Of a stretch of 64,000 bases of DNA, positions 1-10,170 are shown one piece after another. Under the pieces are notes generated by a model. It was not told where the DNA came from. It searched no databases and saw nothing but the letters and a program-made list of their open reading frames with translations. The translations under genes and the position numbers were made by a program. Within the stretch, counting starts at the first letter, position 1; each line of letters begins with the position of its first letter. The DNA is from Rosellinia necatrix (Eukaryota; Ascomycota; Sordariomycetes; Xylariales; Xylariaceae), in contig JAGYVD010000007.1 of NCBI GenBank assembly GCA_021209875.1, forward strand, positions 3,906,001 to 3,970,000. The letters are read 5' to 3'.

Positions 1-1173
1 GGCAGGATAGTGTTTACAGAGAGATCCTCTTATAAGCGGATGGGTGATGGACAACAAAAATAACGATGGCTGAGGATGAGAGAGGCTGTGCTAATGACTA
101 GGCTCAGAAACACAATATTCCCGAACTAAAGTCACTACTGTGTAAGTGGTACTCCTAGCGACGCAGACACCCCGGTTCACATTTCAGGGTCATCAATGCC
201 AGTCAGTCAGCTTAGCTCCTGTATCGTGGTGCACATACTACTAGTGTACGTATGTATGTATGTTATGTATGTTCGTGATGCACATATGCCGTGGTGTGTG
301 TACTGTGTGTTGTGTACACTACTTGCTACCTTTGCTAGTCATGTGAATGGTAAATGATCATGTAATATAATGATTCGCGGCGGCAGGGGAGGGGGAAGGG
401 GGTGAGAATGGGACTTGCAAATGGGACTTGCAAATGGGACTGCAATTGGGACTGGGACCGAGAGTGGGAGCATGCATTGGAGTTGGCGGCGATGGCTTTA
501 TGGCATCGTTGGGTCAGAGGGGTAATTCCAAATCATAGCGCACGTATTGCCATCGGAATATGGGAATGGCTTGTTGGGAGTAGTTCGTCAGTAATCCCTT
601 CGGTCCCCTGTATGCAGTAACTTAACTTGACGGTGCGCCCCGTCATCCTTCCTGGCGATCGTCGGTCGAACAGCAGTGGCAGATGGAATGACCCAGGAAA
701 TCGCACCCCATCCTACGGAAAGCACGGCAGTCGTTGCGTTTCAGTGACATTTAATTAGTTCGACGTACCTACCTAGGTAGCTCTGCACAGGTGCACTGCA
801 TTGTGTATGGTTCTTCTCGGTCTCGGCTTTGCTTGGTTGCTGTCCCCCGGTTTTTGATGGATCCCCACTAGAATTGACCCCGGACTACCAATTGGGCTTA
901 GTAGGCTACTAGGTACCTGCCTGGGTACCGCATTTGGTCATCCGAGGTGGCTGGTATCCGGAATGGAGTTATCCCGGTCACCAGCCACATCGCTAGTAAA
1001 CCACATCAGGCATAGCCACATTGCTTGGTTTCCGCTCCATCGTCAAGAAGGCGAAAGTTAAACATATCCGGGCCGGTTACACATCGAAATACTACCTCGC
1101 TCTCCACTTCAAGGACATAGCACAAGTTCTGGTATCGCTTATTCTAGCCCCAAAGCTATATATCTATTCGACA
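1..1173. other. Intergenic, no gene seen
   Basis: No convincing coding region. It holds GTAT-type microsatellite sequence around 241-275, a 13-bp direct repeat (atgggacttgcaa) in about three copies at 408-445, and a TACCTAGGTA-like palindromic motif near 770-780. The one open frame (402-620) covers the 13-bp repeat and has low-complexity content, so I do not call it. Confidence 0.6.
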
Positions 1174-1569
1174 ATGGTTCGAGCAATCAAAGGTATAGAG
1201 ATATCCATCCGACTGATCTTGCCTGTGCCTGCTCCATTAGCCCCGTGCCAGCTGTGAATCTAACCGCTTCTGCTTGTTTAATAGGGACTCTGGTGGAATG
1301 TGACCCATCAATAAAATCCATCATCATCAATATCGATAGTGAGAAAAACGACTACATCATCGAGGACCTCGACGAATCGCATCTGTTAATTAAAGATGTC
1401 ATGGTGACACAGCTCAAAGCCAAGTTGGAGGAAGTAAGCATCTATCTCGTTTCACTTCGGGTCTGGTCGATAGCCTAAATAAGAATTCTAACCCGACATA
1501 TAGAGACTGAAGGAGACCGTTCCTTTCATCGAGGATGATTCGGGCTCCGACCGGGATAATAAAAATTGA
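1174..1569 (+). CDS. TFB5: TFIIH subunit Tfb5 (GTF2H5/p8 family)
   Basis: Smallest subunit of general transcription and repair factor TFIIH. In the family it binds the Tfb2 (p52) C-terminus and supports XPB helicase function in nucleotide excision repair. Three exons, 1174-1192, 1285-1433 and 1504-1569, give 77 residues, close to the usual 65-75. The spliced protein begins MVRAIKGTLVECDPSIKSII and contains the family core DYIIEDLDESHLLIK followed by a helix rich in K, L and E. Both introns have GT...AG ends and join in phase; the 19-nt first exon explains why simple ORF scanning misses the start. It is convergent with the hydratase gene at 1839-2809. The C-terminal tail (after KLEE) is acidic and less conserved, so the last splice site is the least certain part. 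Confidence 0.88.
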
Positions 1570-1838
1570 GATGATATGACCCCGTCACGCTGCTGCCCAG
1601 CAATATCGCGGCCTCCCCTTGCGACAATGCAGAATGAGCAGTCTCAGTCTTACCCGATGGTTGGGTCGGATGTACTCGACATGGATCTGAAAACGAAATT
1701 GGTCGCGAGTGGACATGGTCTAATGGCAACATGTCAGGCTGAACTGCAAGAGGCTATTGTACCCATGATGCAACGCTCCTGCGAGCTGAAAATTCTACTA
1801 ATACACGACTAAAACTTTTCGCGCTTTACTACGTGGCT

Positions 1839-2809
1839 TTACAGCTTCTCGAACCTTGGCTTTGTCTTTTTAATGCCAGAAAGCATGGCAGCCTCCAGGT
1901 CCTTGGAGTTAAGCATCGCCGAGTTCCAAACCGCTGTGTACCGGAGGCCTAAGTAATTGCTGTTAGCAAGCATGCCGGCCTCATTAGGAGAGGGGGTTTT
2001 GACGCACTTTCCGCGACTGAGTTATCTCTAGCGTGGTTCAATATCTCCTTGGTGCCTTGGACGGCAACGGGTGATTTGGAAGCGATGAAAGTCGCCAATG
2101 TCGTGGCAGCCTCAATGGCTTTGGCCTTGTTTTCTAGCACTCGGCTCACGAACCCTACGGCGAGTGCTTCGTTGGCATCAAAGAACCGGGCAGACAGACA
2201 TACTTCCTTTACCCAAGAATAGTTGCCGACAATCTTGGGCAGGCGGCTCAATGTCCCGATGTCTGCCGCCAGGCCAATGTCGACCTCTTTTACAGAGAAT
2301 TTAGTATCCTGTGAGCAGATTCTAATATCGGCACAGGAGGCCATGTCGATGGCAAGGCCGATGGATATGCCGTGCATAACGATAATGACAGCTGCTACGT
2401 ATTAGCCATGGATTGCCGAGCAGGCGTTGGTAGGCGTTAGAAACATACGCTTTTCGCATTGCTCGATGGCACTAATGCTCTCTTGAATCTCGTAGACATG
2501 CCGTCTGACGCGGGTTGCAAATCTCGCCGCATCCAACGACGCGGCGGGTGAAAGCGTACCACCCTCACTTGTTGCTTGCACGTCCAGGCCCGACGTAAAA
2601 GCCCTTTCTCCCACGGCTGAGAAAACTACGGCGCGCACGTTGGCATCGTGCGATAGCTTCCTAAAGATTCGGCCCATCTCGAGCCACATCTCATCGAAGA
2701 AGGCGTTTAGCTTCTCCGGCCGGTTGGTCTGCACGTGCGCCACATGCTCGACCGGTGACGAGACGAGGAAATACTTCAAGCCGGTATATCCGTCCAACGA
2801 GGCCGCCAT
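1839..2809 (-). CDS. Enoyl-CoA hydratase/isomerase family, dienoyl-CoA isomerase-like
   Basis: Crotonase-fold protein, most like delta(3,5)-delta(2,4)-dienoyl-CoA isomerases (Ech1/Dci1 type), which shift double bonds during beta-oxidation of unsaturated fatty acids. Exons 2449-2809, 2008-2394 and 1839-1948 splice in phase to 285 residues, a normal length. Visible landmarks: the N-terminal strand VEHVAHVQTNRPEKLNAF, the oxyanion region AVGERAFTSGLDV, the joined segment CEKPAVIIVMHGISIGLAID created by the first splice, and an acidic stretch VKEVDIGLAADIGTL. The second splice restores the typical tail ESLRYTAVWNSAML. The C-terminus is FEKL, which is not a canonical SKL-type PTS1, so peroxisomal versus mitochondrial location is undecided. 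It is divergent from UTP15, with a 487-bp shared upstream region. Confidence 0.87.
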
Positions 2810-3296
2810 TTTGCTGGTTTTTTTAGATTAAATGGTGAGAATGGTTCTTAGAGGAGGTTATATGATCAGGAAGTTTCTTTGGAGGTTCTTGATGTCTGGA
2901 TAAAAAACGAGTTTCCACGTGCCTGATGAGATAGTTACTAGTTGATGTGACCTACCTAACCTAGGATGTCTTACAAGTCTTACAAGCCGTTCCTGGACCA
3001 GCCGAGGTCCAGTCGAGTGAAGTGGAGCCTGGGCGTGCTCTGGCTTGGCCTGCACTAGGCAGTCCCACTTTTGACCCAAGAGTCTCTTATCGATTCCAAC
3101 TTATCGATTTATCTTGCATGCCTCCAGCCACAGGAGCTCAAAGTTTTGGTGGGGGCTTGGGACTCTAGATTTGACCGAGCCTCTGAAGCAGAAAAAAAGT
3201 TCAACATGGAAACATCGCCACAGCAACAACAGCAACAACAACAGCAACAAGAGCAACAACAACAAGCGTCCGCCTCGACAGGGACCAATTGACAAG
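2810..3296. other. Shared upstream region of the isomerase and UTP15 genes
   Basis: Divergent promoter region of 487 bp. Its right end holds a CAA/CAG-rich tract (about 3218-3266) and a short upstream ORF in front of UTP15, annotated separately. No other gene seen. Confidence 0.55.
3206..3292 (+). other. Upstream ORF encoding a polyglutamine peptide
   Basis: An ATG at 3206 opens a 28-codon frame starting METSP, followed by about 15 glutamines with one glutamate, then a serine/alanine/threonine tail. It stops (TGA, 3290-3292) four bases before the UTP15 ATG at 3297. If the transcript starts upstream of 3206, ribosomes would meet this uORF first. It could also be simple repeat sequence in an untranslated leader. 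The same tract is readable in the UTP15 frame, so an N-terminally extended UTP15 starting at 3114 cannot be excluded. Confidence 0.4.
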
Positions 3297-4901
3297 ATGG
3301 CAGCCGAGGTTGCACCTCTGCCACAGCTGAAGCTGCCTTCGGGCCCTTTAGCCGTCACAGCAGAGCAGAAGTACTGGCGGACCTTCAAGAACCAGCTGGC
3401 GATCCCAACACCAACCGAAGTGCCCGTCACGCACATCACCGCGCCCATCGCGAACCCGACAGGGGACAACAACGACCTCTTCGCCGTCACCGCCGGCCCG
3501 CGCGTGCAGATCTACTCGAGACGGACGAGGAAGCTGGTCAAGACCTTCACGCGCTTCGGCGACAACGCGCGCAGCGGCGAGATCCGCCGAGACGGCCGCA
3601 TCCTGGTGGCGGGCGAGGACTCGGGGAAGATACAGGTCTTCGACGTGAAGTCGAGGGCCATCCTCAAGACGTGGACACAGCACAAGCAACCCGTATGGAC
3701 CACCAAGTTCTCGCCCACCGACCTCACCACGCTGATGAGCGCCAGCGACGATCGCAGCGTGAGACTCTGGGATCTGCCCAGTTCCGAGAGCACATCCGTC
3801 TTCATCGGCCATTCGGACTACGTTCGCTCGGGCGCTTTTATCCCTGGCACCATGAGCAACATGCTGGCGAGCGGCAGCTACGACAACACCGTACGGCTCT
3901 GGGACCCGCGAACGCCGAGCGCCTCGTCCTCGGTCATGGTGTTCAAGCACCACGCGCCTGTCGAAGACGTCCTACCCCTCGCCTCGGGCACCACAATCCT
4001 CGCCTCTTCCGGGAACCAGATTTCGGTCTTGGACCTGGTCGCGGCTAAGCCGCGCCACGTTATCACGAACCACCAAAAGACCGTCACCTCCCTCAGCGTT
4101 GCCTCTAACGGCCGCCGCGTCATATCCGGCTCTCTCGACGGGCACATCAAGATCTACGAGACGACCGGGTGGAACGTTGTAGCCGGCGCTAAATATCCAT
4201 CCCCTATCCTTGCCGTGCGCCTCGTCACCGCAGGTGCCAACGACGATGACAGGCACTTGGCCGTGGGCATGCAATCGGGCGTCCTGTCGTTACGCACACG
4301 TCTCACGGGCTCCGAAGCGACGCGCGAGCGCGAGCGCGAGAAGGAGATGGACGCGCTCCTCGCCGGTACGATCGCCACGCACGACAAGACAAAGAACAAG
4401 CGGAAGAAGCAGGCGGCGGCCACCAAGCGACTGGACATGGTGGGCGAGGGAGTGGACGTGGTGATCGCGAATGACCTCTCGCGGCCGAAGCGCGAACAGC
4501 CGTGGCAGAAAGACCTCCGGCACGGGAACTTTAGAGGGGCGCTGGACCGGGTGCTCGACCCGGCCTCCAAGGACCATGGCTCGCTGACGGTGCTGACATT
4601 ACTCGTGGCCCTGCGACACCGCAGCGCGCTGCGTGACGCGCTCGAGGGCCGCGACGAGATCTCGGTCCAGCCCATCCTCAAATGGGTGCAGTTACACATC
4701 GTCGATCCGCGGTATGTGTCCGTGTGTGCCGACGTCGCGACGCACCTGCTGGACATGTACGTCGAGTTCGCGGACGACAGCGCCGAACTCGCCGCGGCCT
4801 TCAAGATCCTGTACCGTCGCGTCAAGCTCGAGGTCGAGAGGGCACAGAAGGCCATCCAGACGAGTGGGATGTTGGACAGCCTGCTGATCGGCGCCGAGTA
4901 A
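3297..4901 (+). CDS. UTP15: U3 small nucleolar RNA-associated protein Utp15
   Basis: WD40 component of the t-UTP/UTP-A subcomplex of the small-subunit processome, acting in the nucleolus in pre-18S rRNA processing and linked to rDNA transcription. Single exon, 534 residues, matching the family. The N-terminus is MAAEVAPLPQLKLPSGPLAV. WD repeats run from roughly residue 55 to 330, with clear units such as ASDDRSVRLWDLPSS and ASGSYDNTVRLWDPR. The C-terminal UTP15 domain follows, with HGNFRGALDRVLDP and a leucine-rich end. I chose the ATG at 3297 because the upstream in-frame codons (from 3114) are repeat-derived N/S/K-rich residues not expected in the family. A lysine-rich insert (KTKNKRKKQ) links the propeller to the C-domain, usual for nucleolar proteins. 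Confidence 0.93.
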   Translation: MAAEVAPLPQLKLPSGPLAVTAEQKYWRTFKNQLAIPTPTEVPVTHITAPIANPTGDNNDLFAVTAGPRVQIYSRRTRKLVKTFTRFGDNARSGEIRRDGRILVAGEDSGKIQVFDVKSRAILKTWTQHKQPVWTTKFSPTDLTTLMSASDDRSVRLWDLPSSESTSVFIGHSDYVRSGAFIPGTMSNMLASGSYDNTVRLWDPRTPSASSSVMVFKHHAPVEDVLPLASGTTILASSGNQISVLDLVAAKPRHVITNHQKTVTSLSVASNGRRVISGSLDGHIKIYETTGWNVVAGAKYPSPILAVRLVTAGANDDDRHLAVGMQSGVLSLRTRLTGSEATREREREKEMDALLAGTIATHDKTKNKRKKQAAATKRLDMVGEGVDVVIANDLSRPKREQPWQKDLRHGNFRGALDRVLDPASKDHGSLTVLTLLVALRHRSALRDALEGRDEISVQPILKWVQLHIVDPRYVSVCADVATHLLDMYVEFADDSAELAAAFKILYRRVKLEVERAQKAIQTSGMLDSLLIGAE

Positions 4902-5640
4902 TGCGCCCCGGCGAGTGGGCCGAGAAGCCCATTGTCCCTCATTCATTGGCAGGCGTTGTGTTCTAAATAATGTCTAAGTTGCTGTTGGGAACGAATCTTT
5001 TATAACACCCGATGGTGGATATTGTACTGTGTCTGCGACCTATTGCTAGCGTGCGGAACAACGCCTTGAGGTGGTGACCAAGGCTTGTAGCGGGAAGTGT
5101 GAAGCGGTTTTGAAACGGACGAAGAGGAGGGCGGATTAATTTAAGGGAGCTGCGGGCTACCTACGAGCTATTGGTTTGACCTAGCTATCTTGCATTGCGA
5201 CGGCGTTTTTTTTTTTTTTTTTTGGGCTTGTTTGCCTGCTTGCTTGCCTGCACATATCGTTACGGATAGGCAAGGAAAAAGGTCCAAAAAGGAGAGGGGG
5301 AAAAGAGAAAAAGAATGTCTGTACATTACACGTTTCGTGTGCCTCTATGCTACGCTGTAGACATGTTGACATGAATATATCTATAACTGACTGATACTTT
5401 ATTGCGTAGCTTTGGCACTCGGTTCTATATGATGATGTCGCTAATCCTCCCTTATTAGTGAAGACGACTTTAAAAGGAATAGCAGATGATAAACCCTTTC
5501 GTAGACGGCAGTTATTTACAAAAGCACACCAAGTAGGCTAGCTATCGCGTTATGCATATAGAAATAGGTTTGTCGAGGCTTTGAGCTCAGAAGGTTAGAT
5601 AGACACCTATACCTAGGGACATACCTAATTGTCGGCGAAA
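4902..5640. other. Tail-to-tail spacer between UTP15 and the HET gene
   Basis: 739 bp between two converging 3' ends. It contains a T run at about 5207-5223 and purine-rich low-complexity sequence near 5270-5315. No coding region supported. Confidence 0.6.
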
Positions 5641-7835
5641 TCAAACGAGTTTTATAACTCTCAGCTGCGTCCTATCTGAATAGTCAGCGGCAAATGGGTT
5701 TTCCATGAGCTCTATCCCGATTTCTCGGACCCCGTCAGTTGATAGGATTGCCAACATTCCACAGCGCTGGAACATAGACTCTTCGGCATTGACGGTCTCC
5801 AGAAGAAGACCCGTCACCCAATATAAGGAATCATTTTCATCTGGGCTGCGGAGTTGAATGCACCGAAGGGGCAACAGCAAAGTATCCGATTCAACTTGCC
5901 CAGAATTGGCGGGAGCATCCAGATACACAACTATTGGGCGTAAAGATAGGTCGTTGATGGACCTGGTTATGATATCTTGGGCCGATATGGGTGAACCTGT
6001 CAATTCTACGTGACCACCTAGAATCTGCCCAAAAGGGGATTCGCCCATAGTAGTTATAGATGTCTTCATATCGAAAACCAGGGGCTTCCAGTCCAAACAT
6101 TGGTGTGGGGTTGGCCAATATGAAGAAGGGTCAATATCACTCATAGTGTGGCTTAAGTGCTCGAGAAGAAGCTGCCAGCTTGGTTTTCGACTCCACATCT
6201 CAATATCGTTGATTCTCCGGGGCAGGTAGTCGTAGAATACACGTGCATCTATGCTTGCCCATGACCAAGACGGTGCACGGTATTGTGGTGGCCGAGTACC
6301 TGCGGGCTCACTGTGAGAGAACATCTTACCATCGGTGTGCCATTCTAGCATCAATAGAAGGTGTTGCTTAAGCAACCCGGCAAGGTACGTCGAACTCGAG
6401 ATATCAGTGGCATCGCCTGATAGCGACATCAGTTGCGCAACACCTGCTAGAGCGATTAGTTTGTCGCCAGCTTCCGTGATTCTCGTTCGCGTATATGCTT
6501 GGACGATCTCGCACCAGTGGTACAGCCGATCTTCTTCGTTCACCCATGTAAAACCACTGGCCCCGGGGACCAGGGCCTTCTGCACGTTGCTCTCGAAAAG
6601 GAAGTCCATTCTCTTAAAGCCATTATGTGTCGGTGACTGGGTGATCGGCGGCACGCCCCGGGGGAAGGCCTCACAGGCGTCAAGCGACAGGCATTCCCAG
6701 AGTAGCTGCTCCGGCCCGAGATGGACGACTCTCGGTGCCAGAAAGCGCTCCTGGAACACCCAGCCGCGCTTTGTCAAGGGCGCCTTGGTAACCTGTGCCC
6801 ACCAGAAAAAGGGGTCCAGAACACACCACCCGCCCTCCACTCTTGGGGCCCAAGATGGCTGCAGTCGGCATGGCAAAGGAACGTAATCGCATATCTTGTC
6901 CAAGAATCCTGTCGAGTTGTCCTCGAAGCCCGTAATAGATAGATTGCAAACGGAGTTCGTGTATATTTTGCCCATCTCGAGACTTTCTGTTTCCCAATCC
7001 GCCACGGAGTCCTGAATGATGCACAAGCAATCAACCCATATATATCGGATTCCTAAGGCTCTGACCACTTTAATGGCATCTTGGAATATTCTCGGCAGGA
7101 CGTCTAACGACTGGCCATCTTTGTACACTTCTTCATTCTTGCCGAGAAGCTTGAACTGTTGACCAGGGCTCCACCGATGGCTGATTGTCGCATATGGAAC
7201 GCGGAAAACTGTGCTGTCTCTTTGGAGAACAAGCTTCCACATCGTTCCGGAAGTCCCGATGTCGACAAGACGCGTCGGCTGAAATGCTAAGCTGGACATC
7301 CTCCAAGCGCTCAACAACCGGCACTTTGGGTGTTGTTTGCGGCACATATGCATCCATATTTTCACTAGATTGAGTGTTTGATCGGTCCACCCTCTATGCA
7401 TTTGGAGGGGGCTACGAGGGAGATATGGCCGGATCACTACGGAGATCAGCAAATAGAGTCCGTCGAGAAGTGATTGTCTCGCATTTGCTCACTCTGGTAC
7501 TTCTCGACTACCAGTTGTCGATGGCACGGAGGAAGACCTGGCGATTCCCAGACGAAATGCATGTTGTAGAGCGGCACGGAACTATTGCTCGTCCTCGTGT
7601 CGTGACTAGAGCAAAATGTCCCATGAACGGAACACTTTGTCGACGAAACTAGGTTGGGGTTTGAAAGCAACTTCTGGGGGTCATCCAGTTCTGATAAGAC
7701 AGCTCTGCAAATAGGGCATCCGGCTGCGACGGATGACACAAACGACTGAGTGTCAACATGGTGGAGAACGGACTTTGCGCTTCGTAGGGAGTGGCCATCT
7801 AGTTCGAATACTCTCGTACAAGGGGAGCAGATCAT
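5641..7835 (-). CDS. HET-domain (heterokaryon incompatibility) protein
   Basis: Fungal HET-domain protein; members trigger cell death after fusion of incompatible strains or act as NLR effectors, though most copies are uncharacterised. Two exons: 7493-7835 and 5641-7436. The 56-nt intron has a GTGAGC donor, a CTGAT branch-like site and a CCGTAG acceptor, giving 712 residues. The N-terminus has paired cysteines (CSPC, CPIC) typical of these proteins. The HET core follows at about residues 195-285: PYATISHRWSPG, then ALGIRYIWVDCLCIIQDS, then a conserved DWETESLEMGKIYTNS run. The later WVFQERFLAPRVVHLG segment is also typical of the family. The C-terminal 400 residues have no recognisable effector domain. 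An upstream gene partner is not visible. Confidence 0.88.
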
Positions 7836-10170
7836 GCTAAAGGTCGAGAATGGGCTTATTATGATACAACCTTCGACATGGCTTTGGCCTTCACGTTACG
7901 AGTTAGGACCCTGAGAACAGGACTCCGCAAGTGTCAGCAGACTGGAGGACTCATTGTCGAATTGTCAAGGGCTATATTGCCGAATTTTAGCCGAAAGCCC
8001 CGGTATTTGTCAGGTTTGGCCTTGTCTATGTAACGGTTTGGATAGATACATACTTCCTGACGTTGTTGATGCTTGCGTGGATGGGGTAACGCAGGAGAAG
8101 GTGACATCCTACTGAAGTATGCACCAATGTTTGATTGGGCAAGACATAGCTAGTTATTTTACCGGAGCTAGGGAGGAGCACCTTAATATATCCTATAGGT
8201 AGTACCGCTTCTTATGGTAGATGTCACATATACAGTGCCATGTATAGTGTCTATCAGAATTTACGAAGTTGTATATGTGCAACAAGGCAATTTGTCTTGT
8301 TTGTTATAACTACCATGTGATCTACCTGCAACACAGTGCAAACAAGTTGTTCGAGTCTCGACCTCACCCCTTCCCACGAGGGAGATAATCGAGAAATCGT
8401 CTGCTTACGTTCAGAAAGTTGACGACCGTGTTTTCGATCATACGAAAACCATCGTTCGCAGAAAAGTAGACAACCAATATTTCCACGGCGGGACTAAAGA
8501 GCGTGTTTCTTCCTCTACCATCGACATTGATAAAGCCAAGCTCGTCGAAATTCAGTCCAGCGACATTTTAATCCCAATTACACAATCGAAAAAGACTACC
8601 ATTGGAAGCGTAAGGGTGGCTTATATCCAACGGAACCGCGCATGTTATCTACTCTAAAACAAGTAGTTCACCTCAATACTGTAAATATGAATGACCAACT
8701 ATCCAGTCACGGCATGGCATTCAGGCGTGGCCATCAATCCAGCCTTGAATTGTCAGCCTTGCTCTAGGTGTTGAAGGGTGAGGAGTTAACAAGCGATACT
8801 TGTTATATGCGGGTAATTCTTTCTAGCAGAGAATTCACTTACCTATGAAATTATAGTGAAACTCTCAGAGTACTTGCGTGTAGTTCTCGAGATGATTTTC
8901 TACCTGCTTGCTAACCCTTAATATACTTGTTGTGTCTTCCATTATATATGCTAATAAAAAGGGTGAGTGTTTAATAATATACAGCTATCAAGTATTCTTG
9001 GTATAAGCAAGGTGTCGCAATTCGTACCGCTGGTAATTCTGAAAATGACTTATGTTATCGCACAAGGAGGGATGTCCCCTCTGTTAAGTAGCCGCCAGCC
9101 AGCCAGCCAACCTTAGGGTGGCCCAAGTTAACACAAACTTTCGTACCAAGTTCTTGATATTGCATATCTTGTGTATTTGAGTGCGTAGCCTTGGCAAGAA
9201 TGTTATCACTGCGTCTTCATTGCTATCTTATACCTTCTCTATCTTAAAGCAACACTACCTCTAGATCACTTCGTTTCGTAACATCTAATTATTTTTTTCC
9301 CGACTGGCGGCTTTGGCTGTCTCTAGTATGAAGTAGCCGCGAAGCCGAGCAACTAGATAGCCGGGTTGGTTTTGACGCTCGCCACTATCGGACTTTTATG
9401 CTTGTGTATATTAATCTAGATGCAGCCGAAGCTGAAAGTTCTCACGATGATATCGCTGGGGTGGTACAATGGTAATTATAGCATACGGTAGTTATACATC
9501 TAGGGATGTTGCGTGCGTGTAAACCGCTGATGTAAATACATCAGCACTATTGAGTTCCACGTGCCGAACTTGCCCCCGATGTTGTGCTAAAGCGCTCCTG
9601 CGTGGTCTTGAGGACTGGATATCAATCTCCAAACCTGTCTTGACGATTTCCCGTTTACAGAATATACTATTAATTGAAGCATTGCATATAGTCGCATGTA
9701 TATGTAGGCTAGCAATACAGAGGCTATTTACGTGTCTATATATCTAAGAACTACTACACCAACCGGCAGTGTCCTAGAGAGAAAAATAAGAGTTTGAAGG
9801 ATTGAATTCTCGATTTACCCGCCGGCAACTAGGCCTGAAGGCCCAAACTCCATATGCCGAGTGCCACCACGATAGCAGCCAAGGTTATACCCGGCTGGGC
9901 ACTCATGCGAGTTTCTATCTGGATCGCCGGAAAGCGGGTCTACAAGCTCCGAGACAGCACCGTTTTGCTCAATAGGATATAGCATCGTCGGTTATAGTGG
10001 AGGATTGCTTAAGAAGTCTTCGGACTGGCGATAGTTTATTCCAGGGTGACTAGCGCCGTATTAAACCAAAATGGAGAAACCAATATCCGGATGGACTGAT
10101 ATAAGCATGAGCCTAGTCAGCTGCTCTCCTGGTCGGATCCCAGCTGAAGGCGTCTAATTGCCAGAACAAG
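7836..10170. other. Gene-poor, AT-richer spacer
   Basis: 2.3 kb with no gene I can support. Stop codons are dense in all frames. A roughly 60-codon open stretch on the minus strand (about 8390-8565) reads like protein and is followed by a GTAAGC donor-like site, but has no usable ATG or partner exon. A GCCA repeat lies at about 9091-9110. The last few hundred bases are the upstream region of the GMC oxidoreductase. Confidence 0.55.

Noticed and set aside
1576..1812. 78-codon frame following TFB5
   Set aside because: No family match and Tfb5 ends at 1569; it covers the convergent 3' region.
8390..8565. Protein-like 60-codon stretch on the minus strand with a GTAAGC donor-like site
   Set aside because: No ATG, no partner exon, no recognised family; may be chance or a relic.
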